Assembly: GCF_000002425.4 (NCBI RefSeq)
Contig: NC_037271.1
Coordinates: 62,001 to 126,000 of the forward strand
Length of the DNA stretch: 64,000 nucleotides
Source of the DNA: Physcomitrium patens
Lineage: Eukaryota > Streptophyta > Bryopsida > Funariales > Funariaceae
Direction: 5' to 3'
A model generated the notes under the pieces. It saw only the letters and a list, made by a program, of their open reading frames with translations. It ran no database searches and was not told the DNA's origin. Positions 32,867 to 42,458 of this stretch are shown here, one piece after another. The translations under genes were made by a program, and so were the position numbers. The first letter of the stretch is position 1, and every line of letters starts with the position of its first letter.

Positions 32867-34741
32867 TGTGAGCCAAAAATTGTATCTCACATGTAAGTTA
32901 GAGTAAGAACTTAATTAATAGGTGGAATTAGAAGGAACGTATTCTTAAAGTAATAGGAATAGGCATGATACTAAGTTAACTAACAAAATTGCCATTAGCC
33001 TTAAAAATGGCATAAGTAATGTATTTGTGCATGAAATTGAGCTAACAAGAAGTCAATCTTGGGATAAAAATGTACTTTGAATGCAAACCTGGTGTCATTT
33101 TTATCAAAAAAATTACTTTTGGATAGTTATTAGGGGCGGTCAGCCCTAAATTCGAATTTGGGCCTTTGGAGGCTTGTGAGCCATAGATCTTATTAGGGTT
33201 TGAGGGGATCTCAATGGTGGGGATGTGGCCGCCACTCTTAGGGCTTCAACTACTTCTATAAGAGGGTTGGGCGGCCAAAGAACTCTCTCTCTCTTTTCCT
33301 TTTGTGTGGGCGAAGCCATGCCCAATTTTTCCTAATCTTATCTTTTTATTTTGAGCTTTAGTTATCCGTGTTTTGTGAGTTAGATACTTAGAGATAGAAC
33401 GTGAGATTTTCGAGGTAGTTAGATCTTGTTGTCAGCTTTCTAAGAACACTAAGCACGCTGGATTTGGATCAAGGAAAAAGAAGTTATGATGTGATTAGTA
33501 GAGGGGGGAACTACTGCCGGCAAGATTTGAAGGATTGATTGTGATGGGCGATTGCGGGCGGACCACGGTGTGTTTGGAGCTGAAATTTTTGTGGTGAATG
33601 GATATTGTTGTCAGTATTCCAAGGATTGCTTGCACGTTTGGATTGAGTGAAAAAAAAAAAAAAGTTATGGTGGATTGAATAAAGAGGAGTCGGCCATGAT
33701 GTTTCTATAGCACTCAGCCAACTCAGTCAACTTTGAGGTGCCATATCTTTGAGCTCACATAAGCTTTTCAAGAACCATTTATTGGAAGTGATGCGACTTG
33801 AAGTCTAATTTTTGGAAAGTTAAGACACGTTTGCAAAAAAATTATAACGAAGCAAGGGCAAAGGTTTTTGTGGCCAGGGGTGTGCTAACTAGGCCGAGAA
33901 AGTCAACCAACTTTGCGGCAAGTTTCCTTTTAGCTCACTTATTGTTTTGCATTGAAATTTGTTGTAAAAGAGGCGCTTTTAAGTCTAGTTTCTAAAATGC
34001 TAAGATTTGCTGCAAGTAAGTCCTTGACAAGGATGGGGTGGTGAAATTAGTGCAAGGGGGTTGCTGCCATCTTTGGAAGTTGGCAACTTCAAATTTTCCT
34101 TAGTTTTTTTGGATGTAATTTGGATGAATTAATGGTTGGACGAATGGATGAATGTTTGGTTGGATGATAAGTCCACTTGTGATGGGATGAATGAATATTT
34201 TGGATGATAATTGAATGAACTTTGAATGGATGAATGTTTTAGAATGAATGAAGATTAATGAATTGGATGAAACTTTGGATGAAAAATATGGATGAATGAA
34301 AGATGAACTTAGGGTTTAGGGATGAACTTAGGGTTTTATGGATGGACTACCGCAAATAATTGGATGAATAAACATTAAACTTTACACCTTCACAACTTTT
34401 GTATTTCTTGTCTGTTTTGAATGAAATTTATGTCTATGGAAAGCTCTTGAGATATTGTAATGAATCATGCATGTAAAATTGAGAATTAAAATGTCTAAAG
34501 GTGCTGATTTTGTTGAGAAAGAGGACTGAGTTACTAGAATTACATGTTGATAATTGATATGAAGTAAAAATCCATTATTTAGAGCCTAGTTAATTTGTGT
34601 GGGGTAAGAGGAGCTATTTTGGAGGAAGTTTAATGAAATGAACCTATAAGTAAGTTAATCATATATCATTTATTCTCATGTGAATAAAGTTAACCCACTT
34701 GACTAGTAAATGCAATTAAAGGTGGAAAAACTTAGCTTATA
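32867..34741 (+). mobile_element. family X LTR-like non-coding element, copy 2 (1875 bp)
   Basis: Flanked by perfect GTGTT direct repeats (32862-32866 and 34742-34746) inside the left LTR of D. Starts TGTGAGCC with a terminal hairpin and ends GCTTATA (TG...TA, possibly a mutated CA). Contents: leader-like repeated blocks, a CTCTCTCTCTTT block after GGCGGCC at 33270-33300, and a GGATGAATG-rich stretch at 34130-34350. No coding capacity, so it is a solo LTR or a non-autonomous element. Copy 1 is at 1099-3470. Confidence 0.75.
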
Positions 34742-34746
34742 GTGTT

Positions 34747-35007
34747 GTTGAGACTAAAGAACTCTTCAGCCTCGACTCCAATATATATTCCTATTTAGGA
34801 AGCTTTTGCAACAACTTCTACCAACTAGGAAGCTTCTCCAACAACTTCTACCAACTAGAAAGCTTCTCCAACAACTTCTACCAACTAGGAAGGCTCTCAA
34901 ACAACTTCAATCTATTTGGAAGATGCTAGAAGGTTTTGGAAGATTCTAGAGGGTTCTAGGAACCTTCTAGAATGTTTTAGAAGATTTTGATAAGTGTGTC
35001 CTTGAAA
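34747..35007 (-). repeat. left (3') LTR of chromovirus D, major part
   Basis: Same order as the right LTR 59827-60184: CTTCAGCCTCGACTC, TATATAT, repeated AGGAAGCTTCTCC.AACAACTTCTACCAACT units, ending GTCCTTGAAA before a polypurine tract (minus-strand AGAAGAAGGGGTGA). Its first part lies at 32811-32866, split off by family X copy 2. Confidence 0.78.
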
Positions 35008-35136
35008 TCACCCCTTCTTCTAGCTTCGAGGTCTCCGAGAAGCCATATGAGATGTATGCTCAGAAATGTAGAAAATCAAAGATTTGGCGCATAGTCTTTG
35101 CAATATATTCTAACTGTCACTCATAAGGTAGATGAT

Positions 35137-35487
35137 TCATGGATCCTTATAATAACCAATGCCTTCCACTTGAGACCATGCCTGAACTTCTGTGTCTTTA
35201 TTATAGAAACGGCTTGAAAATATCGTTTCGCCACTACCTGCATGAGTTGGCTCAACTTCAAAGACAATCACGAGTGACCTGCTACTTGGTATTCTTCGAC
35301 GTCTTCTTAGCTCTTTTGATTCTTCATCTTGAAGTCGATGCTGTGAACTACTCAGTTGAGATGGCACCACTAGTACAGTATCCACATTCTTACTAGCCAT
35401 ATCTAAATACATCCTAAAATTAGATATCTTGATACTATAAGAAAGCAAAACGTAACAAGTTATATTTCGATAAGATATGAATTCCAT
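35137..35487 (-). pseudogene. accessory third ORF of chromovirus D
   Basis: Encodes RRRRRIPSSRSLVIVFEVEP and later VQAWSQVEGIGYY, aligning with the intact 117-residue ORF of element F (61639-61992) and the damaged one of B (36807-37160). The D copy stops early after YYKDP. It lies between the chromodomain remnant and the polypurine tract. Function unknown: the arginine run could bind nucleic acid or act as a nuclear signal. Not recognised as env, chromodomain or RNase H. Confidence 0.6.
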
Positions 35488-35499
35488 TTATATACATTT

Positions 35500-36349
35500 T
35501 TCCAAAGAAGGCTTCATCTTTACGCTTCATTAGTGGCCAGCTTTTTATTTATCAGGATATCCTCGATGAAAATCCTGTATCTTTTGCAGCGCATTTGTTA
35601 TATTTTGTGCTGGTTCTCAAGATTGCTCATTTACATCATAGCTATGGAAATGGATTAAATATTCCAACCTCTTCCATCTTCGTCGCAAATCAAAGACTTA
35701 TTCCATCTAATATTCCATATGGTCCTCAATTTCAACACATGGTGGCTGTATCCGTCCTAGTAAAGTTGATTCACTATAAGTTTCTAGAAGAGAAACATGA
35801 AAGACTGGATGTACCTTCATGGATGTGGATAGTTTCAACAGATAGGCGATCGGATTGATTTACTCTTGAATGCTGAATGGTTTCAATCTCATATAATCTA
35901 GCTTCTTATAAGGTCGAGTGGTCTTGATGTTTCGTCACAAAAGCCAAAACTTATCTCCAATTTGGAAAGTAGAAGAATCTTTCCAAAATTTGTCTGCAAA
36001 AGCTTTGTAGGAGTCTTGAGCTACTTATAACTGAAGCTTCAAGGTGGTCTGAATCTCCACTAGATGCTTACCAAAATCTTTAGCTACTAGATTTTCATCT
36101 TTGGATCTATTCAACAAATCGAATTTTAGATGATATCTATAATTTGCAAAGAAAGGTGTTTAGTGGATTGAGGCATGGACCAAATTGTTGTACGCAAATT
36201 CTGCCAATGATAGATATGTAGTCCAATCGTCTTCTTGATAGTTGATTATACATTGTAGATATTGCTCCAAGACTTGATTGACTTGCTCTGTTTGACTATC
36301 CAATTGAGGATGGAAGGCAGAAGAGAGTTTGATATCTACCTTGAGTATG
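35500..36349 (-). pseudogene. integrase C-terminus and chromodomain remnant of D
   Basis: The readable minus-strand stretch VHPVFHVSLLE (about 35780-35815) aligns with B and F, followed by a ruined chromodomain. 35880-36345 corresponds to the post-core integrase of B with many stops. The sequence breaks at GTATG (36345-36349), where B inserted. Confidence 0.7.
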
Positions 36350-36759
36350 TATCACGGACACAAAATACAGACTTAAAATCTAACAAGAAGTTCAAGAAGA
36401 AGTGGCAGAACTAGATTAAATAGATGAGTACAAGAACAACACCAAAAAGGTGAGCTAGAACTCCAAGAGATGTGTTGTCGAGATTGAAGAACTCTTCAGC
36501 CTCGATCTCTATATATACTTCTACTTAGGAAGCTTCTCGAGCTACTTCTATTAACTAGGAAGCTTCTAGAAAGTTCCAAAGGCTTCTTTTCTAGAAACTT
36601 CTCTTCTAAAAGATTCCAGAGACTTCCTTTCTAGAAGCTTCTAGAAACTTCTCTCTAAAAGGTTCTAGAGGCTTCTCTTCTAGAAGGTTCCAGAGGTTTG
36701 TTTTCTAGAAAGTTCTTGAAACTTCTCTCTAAAAAGTTCTAAGGAATATGTCCCTAATA
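36350..36759 (-). repeat. 3' LTR of chromovirus B (410 bp)
   Basis: Plus-strand ends are TATCACGGACAC (partner LTR TGTCACGG) and TCCCTAATA. Packed with TTCTAGAA and GAAGCTTC words. Collinear with 42058-42453. Confidence 0.93.
36510..36725 (-). promoter_or_regulatory. heat-shock-element array and TATA box, B 3' LTR
   Basis: Perfect alternating units at 2-base spacing: 36559-36576 (GAA.TTC.GAA.TTC), 36589-36601 (three units), 36629-36651 (five units), 36678-36690 (three units plus a near fourth) and 36703-36725 (five units). On the transcribed minus strand these precede a TATATATA box at 36510-36517 by about 40-210 bp. Known heat-shock promoters need three or more such units for HSF trimer binding, so the array is far above background expectation. 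Confidence 0.85.
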
Positions 36760-36777
36760 TCACCCCCTCCTTTAGCT
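36760..36777 (-). other. polypurine tract of chromovirus B
   Basis: The minus strand reads GCTAAAGGAGGGGGTGA immediately before the 3' LTR. F has the same tract with one change (61589-61605). Confidence 0.85.
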
Positions 36778-36806
36778 TCGAGGTCTCTGAGAAGCAATGT
36801 TGTTGA

Positions 36807-37160
36807 TCAGTACCAAAGTAAGAAAATGAAGATTTGTTGCATAATTTCTACTATGAACTCCAACTGTTGTTCACGAGGTAAGTGGTTCATCGACCCTTGA
36901 AGCCAACGGTAGTGGCCCACGCCTTCGACTTCTGACCAAGCATGAACTTTCGTGTCCTCATTGTGAAATTGTCCTGCAAACACGCCTTCTAGCTGACCAT
37001 CGTAAGCAGGCTCGATCTCAAATACGATCACCAGTGATCAGTTACTCGGTATCCTCCGTCGTCGTCATGGTACCTGTAGTTCTTCATCTCGAGGTCACCT
37101 TCATGAGTTACTCGGTTGCAATACTCTGATTTGCATAGTATCTATCTCTTGGCTATCCAT
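36807..37160 (-). pseudogene. accessory third ORF of chromovirus B
   Basis: Starts MDSQ near 37160 and carries a RRRRI run with several stops in the first half. The second half (36807-37031) is open and reads IVFEIEPAYDGQ ... VHAWSEVEGVGHYRWL ... NHLPREQQLEFIV. It aligns residue by residue with the intact F copy, mostly with conservative changes. It ends about 30 bases before the polypurine tract. Confidence 0.65.
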
Positions 37161-37179
37161 ATAAAAGACCAAACTATGA

Positions 37180-38585
37180 TCTATCTTTGAGAAAATAACT
37201 ACATCAACTACGAATTTTGCTGGTGCTTTCCCCTTTTCTTATATTGTTGAGAGAAAAAGCTTCAGAAAGAAGTTATCATCGAATTGATTTAGTTTATCAG
37301 GATGTCGTTGATGAAACTCTTGTACCTTTTGTAGCACATTTGCAAGATTTTCAGCTGGTTCCAACGTTCGCTCATTAATGTCATAGCCGCACCAATGAAC
37401 AAGATATTCTAACTTTCTCTACCTTCGTCGTGAATCCAATACCTTTTCAACCTTGTATTCTCCGTGGTTCTCGATTTCAATACTAGGTGGCAGACATTGC
37501 ACTCTTTCAGGAAAAGTTGACTCTCGATAAGGTTCCAACAGAGAAACATGAAAGACTGGATGTACCTTCATAGAAGCCAATAACTCTAGCCAATATGCCA
37601 CTGGATTAATTTGCTTCTGGATGATAAATGGTCCCAATCTTCGATAGCCCAACTTATCACATAGTCACTTGGTCTTGATATTTCGTCGAAGAAGCCAGGC
37701 TTTGTCTCCAACTTTGAAAGTAGGTGCTTCATTCCGAAATCTATCTGCAGACGTCTTATAGGATTCTTGAGTGGATTGTAATTGAAGCTTTAACATAGTT
37801 TGAAGCTCTGATAGTTGCTTCGCAAATCTTTCAGCTACTGGATTGTTATTTGTTGACGGACTCAATAAATCAAGCTTCGGATGATACCCATAGTTGGAAA
37901 AGAATGGTGTTTGTTGAGTCGACGCATGGAGGGTGTTGTTATATGCAAACTCGGCTAGCGATAGATATGCAGTCCAATCGTCTTATTGATAGTTGATGTT
38001 GCATCGTAAGTACTGCTCCAAGACTTGGTTCATCCGATCCGTTTGGCCATCAGTTTGAGGATGAAAAGCTGAAGAAAGCTTGATATCCACCTTCAATATC
38101 TCAAAGAGAGATCTCCAAAACTTTGACATGAACTGGGTACCTCGATCTGATATGATATCATCTGGTAGTCCATGATATCGATATACATTATCGAGAAAGA
38201 GTCTTGCTGTGACTTCACTGGACGATGTCTTCTTACAAGGAACAAAGTGTGCCATCTTCGTAAGCCGATCTACCATGACAAAGATGCTGTCAAATGAGTT
38301 TGATGATGGCAAGTCCGTGATGAAGTCCATGGGAATTGAAGACCATGGTCGACGTGGAATTGGCAATTGCTGTAGAAGTCCGTAAGGGTGATGCCGAGGA
38401 TTCTTGGATCTTGAACAGATGTCATAAGAGAGGACAAAATCTTTCACATCCTTCCACATTTGGGGCCACCAAAAATCTCGAGAAATAAGCTCCAAGGTCT
38501 TGTTGAATCCAAAATGTCCCGCAGCTGGAAAATCATGGCGAGATTGAAGAACTCGGAGTCGTGCTGATCCTTTTGGAATGTACAA
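37180..38585 (-). pseudogene. integrase and chromodomain of chromovirus B
   Basis: The zinc-binding part begins near 38540 (HDFPAAGHFGFNKT ... CSRSKNPRH). The core shows PMDFITDLP, SDRGTQFMSKFWRSL and HPQTDGQTDRMNQVLEQYLR, i.e. all three acidic residues. Downstream come the GPFIIQKQINPVAYWLEL and KVHPVFHVSLLEPYRES blocks and a chromodomain (YKVEKVLDSRRR ... LEYLVHWCGYDINE). Stops follow NINYQ (near 37983), NIKTK (near 37665) and the DSRRR of the chromodomain. Chromodomains of this class steer integration to marked chromatin. Confidence 0.88.
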
Positions 38586-40790
38586 TCACTCTTCAAAGTA
38601 TAAAAGATCTCCCTCCACCTTGAACTTGTCGTCATTGGTACGTTGCTTGATATCAATGGATACTGAATCTTTAATGGTCATAGCACGTACCTGATTTAGG
38701 AAGTCAGCATCAAATGATAGAATAGTAGCACAAAGTTGAAATCTCTCTGGCTTCAATAACGTTGTACATTGTTGATCAAACGCTACTTCTCTAGCCTTTG
38801 GTGCTAGATACGATCTCCTTGATAAAGCATCGGATAGTCCTTGCTGCCTTGCAGGTCGATAAGTGATAACAAAATCGAATCTAGATAGCGACATATTCCA
38901 TCGAGCTTGACGCCGATTTAAAACTCGAGCTAACATGAAATATTTCAAATTCTTGTGATCCGTATACATGGTTACTGGATGTGCAGCTCCTTCAAGAAAG
39001 TGACGCCATTCTTCGAAAGAATCCACTATAGCAAGAAGTTCCTTATCGTGGATCTCATAATTGATTTCAGCAGCAGAGAACTTCCGAGAATAGAATGCAA
39101 CTGGATGGAGCTTCTTATCTTCACTCATTTGTGAAAGCACAGCTCCTAAAGCAAAATTTGAAGCATCAGTTTCTAAATAGAAGGCCTTTGTAAAGTCTAG
39201 ATGTACCAAAATTGGAGTTGTAGTAAATGCTGTCTTCAAGTCTTGAAACGCCTTTTCCGCCAAAGGTCCCCATTCCAACTTATCCTTGCATGTCAATCGA
39301 GTGAGAGGAGCAGCAACTTGAGAATAATTCTTGATGAAGATTCGATAGAAGTTAGCAAAACTAAGAAAGCATTGTACGTCTCTAACCGTCTTCGGAACCT
39401 CCCAAGACATGATTGCTTCTACTTTCTTGGGGTCCATCTTCAAACCTTCTGTAGTCGCAATGAACCCCAAAAACTCCATCTCCGTCTGGTGAAATAAACA
39501 CTTTTCTAATTTGGCATATAGTCCTCGCTTGCATAGTTTTTGCCAAGACCAAACGAACATGCTTCTCATGCTCTTCCTCATTTTTAGAGAATATTAGAAT
39601 ATCGTCCAAGTAGATGACAACAAAATCATCGAGGTGTTCTCGAAAGATGTCATTCATCATATGTTGGAAAACCGCTGGAGCATTGGTAAGACTAAAAGGC
39701 ATTACATTATACTTGAAATGACCATATCTTATACGGAATGCTGTCTTCCACTCATCTCCTTCCTTGATTCATACGAGATTATAAGCTCTCCTTAGATCAA
39801 TTTTTGTAAAGATCTTCGCACATCCAAGTTGTTCTAAGAGACTAGAAATCAAGGGTAATGGGTAACGATTTTTCTTTGTTACCTTGTTGACGCCTCGATA
39901 GTCCACACACATCCGTAATAATCCATCTTTCTTCTTCACAAATAAGATGGGTGCTCCAGCTGATGATTTTGAATGACGAATGAAGTTCTTGGCTAGATTC
40001 TCGTTAATGTACTTTCGCAACTCTGCCAACTCCATTTGGAATAGATTGTAGATTGGGCCAAAAGGTGGTTGTGCTCCTTCTTGCAAGTCTATGGCACAAT
40101 CATATGGTCGGTGTTCCGGTAGTATGTCAACGTTCTTCTTTTGAAACACGTCTTCAAAATCTTTATATTGCTCCGGTATACTTGCTATTGAGATCTTCTC
40201 CTCGGTAGTTGGAGCCGCATAAATGACAAATGGAGTGCCTTCCTTAGATGATCTTATAAACGCTCTTGCTCCAACGAATAAGGATTTCTTTTTTTTAGGT
40301 TTTTTACTAGGTTTTTTCTTGGGTGGTTTTGTGGGAAAAGTCATCTTCTGCAACCTCCAATCTATCGAAGGATTATGTTTTTCTAACCAAGAAAGACCAA
40401 GAATAATAGGGTTTGATGGATTTCTAATAATATTAAAAATAATATAACTACTATGGTCTTTAAACGTTACTTCTATAGGTTTTGATTCATGGATGATGCT
40501 ACCAGACAATAAAGGTCGCCCATCTATGACCTCAACATGAACAGGTTTTGATTTTTGTACTAAAGGGATCTTATGACGCTTTGCAAATTCTTCGTCTAAA
40601 AAACAAGCAGATGCTTCTGAGTCTAGTAGTGCTAAGGTTCTCAGTTTTTGAGGGCCGATAAACAGAGGGATTGTAAAATAAAGTGCAGGTTGGGCAGAAA
40701 GAAAGGAACCTGATTGTTGTTGGGATATTTCATTGTCCACCCGCACGGTTCCTATTGTGGCTGGGCATCCTTGTTTTCCTGAATAAATAC
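38586..40790 (-). pseudogene. protease, reverse transcriptase and RNase H of chromovirus B
   Basis: The frame opens after a stop at about 40794 and overlaps the gag end in the -1 frame. The protease has [16 protein letters not shown], where the catalytic Gly of D-S/T-G is Glu. The reverse transcriptase N-terminus is at about 39769-40100 ([13 protein letters not shown]). After a stop near 39769 come [16 protein letters not shown] and the intact catalytic YLDDILIFS (about 39600). A frameshift near 39550-39580 leads into [17 protein letters not shown], the connection domain and RNase H ([18 protein letters not shown], ending in YRPARQQGLSDALSRR). Confidence 0.88.
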
Positions 40791-41777
40791 TCCCCTAGTC
40801 TTGACTATGCCTCGATTTTGCTTTTTGGGGCAGTTTTTGACTTAGTGGCCTTCTCCACCGCAATACAAGCATAAATTTTCTTCCATACGTCGCTTTTTTT
40901 CTTCTACAGTAAGAGATTTGACACGTACCGCATCAATTTGCATGTCTTCCACCTCTGAATGCAAATTCACACTACTTGCCGACATAGTTGGAGCATGGCG
41001 AATTGTATGTTGTCTTGAGCGTTGGTCTTGGTGACGTTGGAATAGGCGATTATCACACTTCTCAGCTTGGCTAATGGCTTCATTGAGCGTTCGTGGATCA
41101 GGAAGAGTTAACAGCAAATCCTTCACATCATCTCTTAAACCCCAATAGAATTGACTCATCAACGCTTCTTCATCCCAATTGATGTCGCATACTAATTGCT
41201 TGAAATCCGAAGCATAAACTGATGTAGAACGCATCCCTTGTTGTAGCGACCGGATCTTTGTTGTAGTCCATCGAACCTTATCGTGTTCACCAAATACTTC
41301 CGCAAATGCTTCCAAAAAGGTTTTGAAGTTGTTTAATATGAATGATCGTTTCTCAAACAAAGGAGCAAACCATGATAGAGCTTGTCCCGTAAGTAAGGTT
41401 CCAACAAGCCCAACACGTGACTCCTCCGTTGGATATCGTTTGGGCTGTAAAACTGTTATCAACCTGATTTGATTGACAAATCCTCGAAACTTGGAACGTG
41501 TTCCATCAAACTTATCTGGAAGGCTAACTCGAGGCTCCTTATGTTGTAGAACTAGTGGTTCTTGTCGAACCTGAGGTAAATTTGTTTCTCCAAGTGCACA
41601 AGTTTGAGGCTGGTGTAGTTTAGATTGTGCTATCCCAGATACCTCATCATTATGAAGCCTTGCCACCACTCCTTCAATCTCTGCAGTTCTTTGTGATAAC
41701 GTAGCAAGGGCATTCATAATAGCATCTAATTTAGACTCCGAACTTTCTGTCATACTAATGTCTTGACCTCCGGCCAT
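40752..41777 (-). pseudogene. gag of chromovirus B
   Basis: ATG at 41777; 311 codons open to a TAA at 40842-40844. The N-terminal part (residues 1-60) is a likely coiled coil; the capsid core contains LPDKFDGTRSKFRGFVNQ and VGLVGTLLTGQALSWFAPL. The zinc knuckle CLYCGGEGH is cut by the TAA just after His, with the last Cys (VKNC) beyond it, so a C-to-T nonsense change is likely. The frame then runs on to TAG 40752-40754, overlapping the pol frame by about 36 bases. Confidence 0.85.
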
Positions 41778-41778
41778 T

Positions 41779-42057
41779 CTAAAAGAAGGACAAAAATGAC
41801 TCTATAAGAGGCAATATTGGTTTATAGGAGGGTAATCCACAACCTATAAAATGCCTTAAGAATTTCAAGAAGAGGGATAATCGACTCTCTCCAAGAAGAA
41901 TAAGACTCCAATATTGTAACACAAGAAGTATCAGTTTAGAGTAGGGTAATCCGCAACATCTAAAAAATGCTAGTGTACCTTCAAGTAGAGGGGTAATCCA
42001 CACTCTACTAAGAAAGAACTAGCTCTGATATCTCAAGTTAGTGTAGTCTCGACAAAC
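41779..42057 (-). other. leader of chromovirus B with tandem blocks and offset primer site
   Basis: Two related blocks of about 100 bases (about 41810-41910 and 41930-42015) each contain two GGTAATCC[A/G]C-type words, a CTTCAAG[T/A]AGAGG phrase and a CTCTA/CTCTC end. An initiator-Met-like primer site GCTCTGATAT lies at 42022-42031 on the plus strand, about 24 bases inside the LTR; element D keeps the same offset. The blocks could take part in packaging or dimerisation; that is inference. Confidence 0.6.
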
Positions 42058-42453
42058 TGTCACGGATACAAAATACAGACTTGAAATCTAACAAGAAGTT
42101 CAAGAAGAAGTGGCAGAACTAGATTAAACAGATGAGTACAAGAACAACACCAGAAAGGTGAGCTAGAACTCCAAGAGATGTGTTGTCGAGACTGAAGAAC
42201 TCTTCAGCCTCGATTCCTATATATACTCCTACTTAGGAAGCTTCTCAAGCTACTTCTATTAACTACGAAGCTTCTAAAAAGTTCTAGAGGCTTCCTTTCT
42301 AGAAACTTCTAGAAACTTCTCTTTTAGAAGGTTCCAGAGACTTCCTTTCTAGAAGCTTCTAGAAACTTCTCTCTAAAAGGTTCCAGAGGCTTCTCTTCTA
42401 GAAGGTTCCAGAGGCTTGTTTTCTAGAAAGTTCTAAGGAATATGTCCCTTACA
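42058..42453 (-). repeat. 5' LTR of chromovirus B (396 bp)
   Basis: Starts TGTCACGG, ends TCCCTTACA, followed by the target duplication GTATG. Active promoter LTR by position. Confidence 0.93.
42218..42369 (-). promoter_or_regulatory. heat-shock-element array and TATA box, B 5' LTR
   Basis: Two perfect five-unit heat-shock elements (42297-42319 and 42347-42369, each TTC/GAA alternating five times at two-base spacing) stand about 70-150 bp upstream, on the transcribed minus strand, of TATATATA at 42218-42225. Confidence 0.85.
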
Positions 42454-42458
42454 GTATG

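Larger units (their letters stand above)
36350..42453 (-). mobile_element. chromovirus B (full length, 6.1 kb, GTATG target duplication)
   Basis: LTRs 36350-36759 and 42058-42453 enclose gag, protease, reverse transcriptase, RNase H, integrase, chromodomain and an accessory ORF on the minus strand. GTATG lies at 36345-36349 and 42454-42458, and the host sequence on both sides is the integrase of element D. The frame is broken by one shift in the reverse transcriptase and a few nonsense codons. The LTRs differ by small indels and mostly transitions, so it is much younger than D. Confidence 0.95.
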
